Part shown: positions 59,101 through 64,000 of the stretch, one piece after another
Position numbering within the stretch: the stretch's first letter is position 1
How the letters are laid out: each line of letters starts with the position of its first letter
Assembly: GCF_036417845.1 (NCBI RefSeq)
Contig: NC_089990.1
Coordinates: 379,501 to 443,500, forward strand
Reading direction: 5' to 3'
DNA: 64,000 nt
Source: Apteryx mantelli
Lineage: Eukaryota; Chordata; Aves; Apterygiformes; Apterygidae
The notes under the pieces: model-generated
What the model was told of the DNA's origin: nothing
Seen by the model: only the letters and a program-made list of their open reading frames with translations
Databases searched by the model: none
Position numbers and translations under genes: made by a program

Positions 59101-62100
59101 GCTGAAATTTGACTCCATTCCAGATTGTAAAAGAGCAGGGAAAACTGATGGAGGTTCTATCCATTACAAAAATCACCAATAACTCCTGTGCAACAAAGAA
59201 TACATTTATCAGAACTCAACAGTTCCACCTGAATGTCCTTGGCACTAAATAAAGTTTTTGTCTTCCATCTAGAGTACTCCACCCAAAACAACACTCCTGG
59301 GATACGTGCTGCCATAGATAATGTCATCAGCTGACTGTCCCAGCATACCAGAAAGCAAGGTGTGCAAGCCAAGACAAGTTAGCAATTACAGCATCTGGGA
59401 GAAGAGGATGCCTGAGTCAGAGCAGCAACTGTACAACTATATTTGATCAACTGTGATTCTGAGCACAGATGGTTCAGCGAAGGATCAATCAAAACACAAT
59501 TGTGACTCTCCAGCTAATCCTCAAGCCTATACTGTACTTTTATTAACTTGGGCAATGTAGCCACCACATTATGATATTCTGAAGAAAAGACCCTGCAGTT
59601 CAAATGTCAGCATGATATATCATGATAGTTTCCTCTGGCAGCCAGGATATTACTGCTTGTAACAAGCAAATAGAGGACAACTACTTGTGCCAAAACAGGT
59701 CAGACAAAGCCTGAATTTACAAGAGAAAATTGGAAAGCCCTAACAAAGACGCAGCTTAGTGGCAACGTAGTTTTGGGGGAACAACACAGTTTACACAAAC
59801 TTGCCCAAATGAACAGATTTCTGCTGCCCTTGCTGTAGCCTTTGCTCTTTTGTCAATGAGCATCAAATGGGAGTGTGTTTCTTCTCCTTCTTCACTCTAA
59901 GACCCTTTCCAATTTTGCTATGCCAGCAAAATTGAAGACTCATTAAGCTGTGATTGTGTATGTGAACTCTGTATGGGAAAGGGATCTAGTTTGATGGCTA
60001 TAAGACTCGGGTCTTCCTCCAATGCATTCTTAAAGAATGGCAGGGTGTGTTCAGTCTAAGAGCTGATGGGAGGAGGCCAAGCCAAGCCTTAAGCCTGGCA
60101 TTCAGAACAGAACTACAAAAGCTTGTTGATGCACAACCTCGATGATACTTTTGGTTCACATGGAATTATTCGCTTTAAAGTGTTTGAGACCCCCAGACTT
60201 GTTCCGCATAAGCTACTTTTCGTAAGGGGGGGGAGAGAAAAAAAAAAAAAAAATCAAATTAAATACATTATTAGATTATACCTTGCGCTTGATGTTTTCC
60301 AGTAAGTGTGCCTTCCCTTGCTTGAAGAAAGGGTGCTGGAACTCAATGACTGAACTTTTCTCCACTGTAATCATACCATTCTCCAGAGCAATCACTTTCC
60401 TGAACCCATCTGTGGAGAGGGATTAAAAAAATCATTTCTTTCAATGTAAAGCTGACTGTTAGAACACACAGCTAAAGAAAACCCCAAAGGTACTGAAATA
60501 CCTACAGTAATAGTTATTAGGAGTAGGAACTATGAAAAAGAGGCTATGTAGTTTTTCTTTGGTGCTCAATCATTTCAACTGCTCTGATTTTCACAGCTGG
60601 GGAACATATCTACAATATTGCCAAACGATCTCGCAGAGAATGAAAGCAAAGGCTGTACAAACAGCATGCATGGCAAAGGCCTACTACTAGCATCCTAAGG
60701 CAAGGCAGTGATGTCCAAACAATCACAGAAGTTAATCAGAAGGGAGATTTATTAGGAAGTCTTGAATAAAACATTGTCCCAGTGGAAGAAGTGGAACTTT
60801 GCGCCTTCCCTTTCATGCCTATAATCCCAAGCAGCTATACAACAAAATGAATGTTATGTACCGCCAGGGTCTACAGAACAATTTAAGGAAGAGAAATTAG
60901 ATCTCAGCCTATGCAAACACATGCACACATAATCCTCTTTCCACACCACTCAGACTGCCTGCATAAAATAAGTCATTGCAAGCTCTATTTCCATCACGGC
61001 TTTAAATATCACAGGGTAGATGCAAAATACAGTTGGCAAAGCAATCCAAATCTCTCCTCGTTGAAGTTTTTTAATGTAGTTAATGTATTCCAGTTTCACT
61101 GCATCTTGGCATTACTATCATTAGACAACGTTACTCAGACCTAGAATAGGCCAAGCAGGAAAAGGAGCTTTCCATGACACTACATGTCTTTACAGAAATA
61201 TTTGGATTTTAGCATTTAATCTTGTTATAAGACAACTAACAATTACTTGTTTACATTATCCTTTGACACTCAGGCATTGGAATCTCAACACTTGACACAA
61301 ACAGCAGCATCCCCGCTATGCCAAGAGTCTAAATGATCACTTTCTCTCTCATATCTGAGATGGAATCTAAACATGAATGAGCTAGAGAGACTAGACAAAT
61401 TCACTCAGCCAAGGACTTTCACTTCTTCTCAGCAATTCCCTGAGACTAAGCCATAGTATTATTATCAATCCAGTGCTATAAATTAAATTACTTTAGCAAA
61501 GCTGTATGACGAATTCTATCCTTCTTTTCTTTCAAGGAGGAGTGTAAAATAATTGAAACACATTTCTAGCCTAATGAAACAGGAGGATTTTTGAAAAAAG
61601 GTAGAGATTTTATTTGTACTGAACAGAGTAAAGAGATATGGAATATATACAGCTAGTTGGTTGGTGAAATACCCAACTTAGCTCCTAAAGAGTTGTAATT
61701 CAGACCTAGAGCATCTTTCTGATTCTTTCCTTTTCTGAAAAGGATTTGCTTAGTCACTTAATCCCCCTCACCTCAAATGGACCTTCTAAATAAGAAGGCC
61801 ATTTTCTATGCAGTTTTCACCTTCACTTGGCCCATAAAATATCTACTGCAAAGCAACTATTTCTGATGTGTGTTGCAGCCCTGCACATTGTACTGTGTCT
61901 TTGAATTACCATCTCATTCCAGTTTATTTGCCTGTACAAGTTGTACATTTACAGTATTATATAACAAATACTACATCATGCTCAGAAGTAGAGCACAGAA
62001 AACATAAACGAAAAATTTAGTCCAGCTCTATCCATCAGTATGACTAATCTTGTTTCAACACAGCAATGCAGGCAACAGCATGATCTAGGCAATTTTTTTC

Positions 62101-62576
62101 ATATACTAAATCCATGGGTATAGATATGGCCTTTGTTCCTCCAAACATGCATAAGTTTGCTATTAATTTCTCGTTACCATTAACACCACTGTTAGAGCCA
62201 AGTGAACTACTTAAGCTTTATGTACCAACATAGGAAACAATGTTTTATTGTCATTGCTTAAAAAGACTCAGAGCTGAAATACAGAAAACAAAGACTAAGA
62301 CAAGTTCTGTTATTATCGTTCGCTTTTGCAAAGCAAGCTCAAGACCAAAATTCAGGTTTTCAGGGATGAAAGATCTGCCAAGTCAATTGCTTTGATTAAA
62401 GAAATACAAATTGATGCCAAGCAGCAATGAACTTGGCAGAAAGAACCCGAGAACAGTTGATACTTACACATGTTAAGCTGGCGTATGAAGCTGGAGATAT
62501 TGTTGTGTTTGAAGTATTTGGGAAGTAGCTCCTTTGCAAACCTCTGCTCATCCAGAATGCAGAAGTTCTCACCATT
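49855..62576 (-). CDS. HSF3: Heat shock factor 3, 5'-partial
   Basis: Twelve in-phase exons encode 510 aa of a heat shock transcription factor: the C-terminal two thirds of the winged-helix DNA-binding domain (to about residue 79 of the visible part), the HR-A/B leucine-zipper trimerisation region (about 80-167, with AVRTEDLKV and GVKRKR), a regulatory and acidic region, a C-terminal HR-C-like part ([16 protein letters not shown]) and a tail with [14 protein letters not shown], comparable to QLVHYTAQPLFLL of HSF1. [16 protein letters not shown] and [11 protein letters not shown] match the avian HSF3 type better than HSF1 or HSF2. HSF3 in birds binds heat shock elements as a trimer during strong heat stress. 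Exon 1 with the start codon lies beyond 64000. All splice sites are GT/AG and no stop interrupts the frame. Confidence 0.95.
50762..50828 (-). CDS. HSF3: HSF3 exon: [11 protein letters not shown]
   Basis: 67 bp, phase 0 in and 1 out, between TGCTTCAG and GTGGGC. Encodes [20 protein letters not shown] and NK. The donor GTGGGC is not ideal. If it were read through, the frame would stay open (GGQEGI...), and I recall similar residues in a chicken HSF3 form, so an alternative C-terminus is possible. Confidence 0.82.
52021..52086 (-). CDS. HSF3: HSF3 exon: HR-C-like segment
   Basis: 66 bp, phase 0 to 0, encoding [20 protein letters not shown] and EN. Donor AAT/GTAAGA was chosen over GTATGG 11 bases earlier because only the former keeps the next exon in frame. 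Confidence 0.88.
52649..52754 (-). CDS. HSF3: HSF3 exon: [16 protein letters not shown]
   Basis: 106 bp, phase 2 in and 0 out. Its heptad-like hydrophobic pattern corresponds to the segment before HR-C in HSF1 (a DxNLDNLQTML-type stretch). Confidence 0.92.
53633..53878 (-). CDS. HSF3: HSF3 exon: acidic regulatory region
   Basis: 246 bp, phase 2 to 2, between TTTTATAG and GTTTGT. Encodes [18 protein letters not shown] and a Glu/Asp/Asn-rich stretch including [16 protein letters not shown], which fits the regulatory part of HSF3. The donor GTTTGT is weak but frame and homology support it. Confidence 0.9.
54711..54844 (-). CDS. HSF3: HSF3 exon: [12 protein letters not shown]
   Basis: 134 bp, phase 0 in and 2 out. 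Encodes an acidic stretch, then [20 protein letters not shown], a segment conserved among HSFs after the zipper. Confidence 0.92.
55137..55218 (-). CDS. HSF3: HSF3 exon: Ser-rich linker after HR-B
   Basis: 82 bp, phase 2 in and 0 out, encoding [20 protein letters not shown] and PVESGQA. Confidence 0.92.
55677..55738 (-). CDS. HSF3: HSF3 exon: end of HR-A/B with GVKRKR
   Basis: 62 bp, phase 0 in and 2 out, encoding [20 protein letters not shown]. The basic GVKRKR follows the zipper as in other HSFs, where it forms part of a nuclear localisation signal. Confidence 0.93.
56510..56585 (-). CDS. HSF3: HSF3 exon: HR-A/B zipper
   Basis: 76 bp, phase 2 in and 0 out, encoding [20 protein letters not shown] and KLLSK, the central trimerisation helix with a W-E-hydrophobic heptad pattern. 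Confidence 0.95.
57433..57557 (-). CDS. HSF3: HSF3 exon: HR-A zipper
   Basis: 125 bp, phase 0 in and 2 out, encoding [20 protein letters not shown] and then [17 protein letters not shown]. Confidence 0.95.
58460..58550 (+). repeat. CR1-like 3' end fragment in HSF3 intron
   Basis: The order CAGCTGGGGCTGGACCAAAT, then CCAGAGGCCCCTTTCA and GATTCTACT, follows the 3' end of avian CR1 LINEs (GGGCTGGAC...AGGTCCCTTCCA...ATTCTATG). Diverged; orientation plus. Confidence 0.5.
60282..60409 (-). CDS. HSF3: HSF3 exon: DNA-binding domain, C-terminal part
   Basis: 128 bp, phase 1 in and 0 out. Encodes [30 protein letters not shown] and LLENIKRK: the end of the recognition helix, the wing and the last helix of the HSF DNA-binding domain. 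An A-run (about 60238-60253) lies some 28 bases beyond its donor. Confidence 0.97.
62468..62576 (-). CDS. HSF3: HSF3 exon: DNA-binding domain, recognition helix
   Basis: 109 bp after TTTCCTAG, phase 0 in and 1 out. Encodes [20 protein letters not shown] and [16 protein letters not shown], including the SFIRQLNMY recognition helix that reads GAA units of heat shock elements. This is normally coding exon 2, so exon 1 is missing from the window. Confidence 0.97.
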
Positions 62577-63830
62577 CTAGGAAACAAACCAAAGTAACAG
62601 TTAAAGAACAAGCACAATACTTCTAAAGCTACTCATATGTCAAGATGTAAATTGACAGAGACAGTTCCTACAACAGGAAAGGGCAAAACATTTAGTGAGG
62701 GAATAGCCTGCACGCGCATTTCCGAGTACTGAGGACTGTACTAAAAAGTTTGAATCCAAAAAGATAGCCACATGCAACATTCTTATTGAATAGGGGCCTT
62801 TTAAAAAAAGAAAACTTAAGTTTTGAGCTTAAGCCAAAGAAAAATAATAAAAAACCCTCACATATCTGCTTCTCTCTTGGTTCCCAGGACACATAAATAT
62901 TGCTCAAACACACTGGAATTCATGCCACTAGAGGGCTTATATCTCCCTTGATCAGTGTGACTACATCCTGACAAGGTTCTTCCATTGTGTGCACTATGTC
63001 ACCACTAAAAATAACCGAGTAACATTGCAGAGTTACTAAAAGTTCAAACACAATCCAGCAGTGAAAAAGAGTAACTATGACACAAACAGTTTCAGATTTA
63101 TCATACTCTCAAGCTCAACTTTCCTGGAACTGGGTAGGTATTTCTGACATTTTTATGCTATTCACAAAGAAGAAAAACAGTAAGTTTCTCTTCATCTTTG
63201 TCTTTGTAAAAGGCCAAACATCTGAAAAAAAGTGGATGAAAACCGATCATTTAAAAGTTACATGGGACTAAAATAAACACTGACTGTGTTTGTTTCAGAT
63301 GTCTTACTAGTCTGCCTGTGTTCGTAATATTCTATGCCTGAAGGCACACGAGACCAACAAGGCTTATTTTCCCAATCTTAAGAAGAAAAGATGAAAAGTT
63401 AATTACTTTTTAGAGTCTTTTCTCCTGAGTGTCACCACTTTTAGGTAATTACATACAATTTGAGATACGAATATTCTGACGTGTTACTCTGTGTAACGTA
63501 AGATCACTTAAAACTGTTGCGCTTGTTCACTTTTAATCATACAAACAGTTGCAGCAAGGGCTCTCCCATGGCAACGCAACTTAGAGTGAAGTATCAGCAG
63601 AAAAGCCAACATTCACGCTACCCAACGCCTGTCCTTCTTTAAGTAGGCATGCTTTCACATGTTCCTTTATGTATATCTGCCTGCTAACATACTCTCTCTG
63701 CTGAAATGCTATGCAGCACACTGTTACGTTTGCTACAGACGGACACGTATATTGGAGATGACCCACTGCCCAGATCAGGCACGCACATGCACCTGGTCTC
63801 CACGCCAACACCTGGGGGCACACAGATCTG
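62577..63830. other. HSF3 intron 1 sequence
   Basis: No exon or element was recognised. The expected exon 1 peptide around the ICWS motif was looked for on the minus strand and not found. Confidence 0.5.
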
Positions 63831-63834
63831 CCTG

Positions 63835-64000
63835 CTGCACGGGCAACACAGCAAGCCCTCTCCCTGAGCGCTCCCCACGCACCCACGCGTCCCCCAGGGG
63901 CCCTGCCCGCACCGTGCTCACCTCACCTCCCGTCACACCTGCGCTCCGCCGCGGCCCCCCACTGCCTTCCCCCGTGACCACCACTGCGCAGCCTCCTCCC
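63835..64000. promoter_or_regulatory. HSF3: Edge of a CpG-rich region near the HSF3 5' end
   Basis: GC and CpG content rise sharply to the window edge (ACGCACCCACGCGTCCCC, CTGCGCTCCGCCGCGG). By position this is probably the border of the CpG island over HSF3 exon 1 and its promoter, which would start just outside the window. Confidence 0.5.

Noticed and set aside
63581-63984. Open frames near the right edge as HSF3 exon 1
   Set aside because: None encodes the expected start of the HSF DNA-binding domain ending near ICWS, so exon 1 must lie outside the window.

Overview
This is vertebrate nuclear DNA, most probably from a bird. Genes are split into short exons with GT/AG introns, there are eroded CR1-like and MIR-like repeats, and the gene at the right is the avian-type heat shock factor HSF3. 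Gene order fits the MSN - MIR223 - VSIG4 - HSF3 - HEPH interval that is X-linked in mammals and, as I recall, on chromosome 4 in chicken. MSN and HEPH were not found in the window. Species cannot be fixed from sequence alone; the HSF3 peptides look close to, but not the same as, what I remember of chicken. Layout: 1-4.6 kb shows no protein gene. 4.70-4.81 kb (+) holds the miR-223 hairpin. 7.1-13.6 kb is intergenic with two CpG-rich patches and one ancient SINE-like piece. 13.6-22.05 kb (-) is a complete VSIG4 (CRIg)-type receptor, copy B: 7 coding exons, 372 aa. 22.3-31.6 kb is intergenic. 31.6-40.4 kb (-) is a second complete VSIG4-type receptor, copy A: 10 coding exons, 429 aa. 40.6-49.85 kb is intergenic with a clean solo LTR. 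49.86-62.58 kb (-) carries the last 12 coding exons of HSF3 (510 aa); the first coding exon lies beyond the right edge, where the sequence turns CpG-rich. The strongest signal is the VSIG4 pair. Both genes share the same exon plan (signal peptide, V-set, C2-set, Thr/Ser-rich stalk, transmembrane, 22-bp exon, tail). Their V-set domains are only about 63% identical and their stalks and tyrosine-bearing tails differ. Yet a 578-bp block containing the whole C2-set exon is base-for-base identical between them. This looks like recent gene conversion, and base composition suggests the direction copy B to copy A. Copy B also has a CpG-rich core with a 12-unit, 58-bp minisatellite in an intron, which may mark a recombination-active site. 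How the genes relate: miR-223 and VSIG4 are both myeloid/macrophage genes in mammals (VSIG4 is a macrophage receptor for complement C3b/iC3b), and HSF3 is a heat-activated transcription factor. All exon models were joined by hand from splice signals and reading phase. No search or alignment was run.
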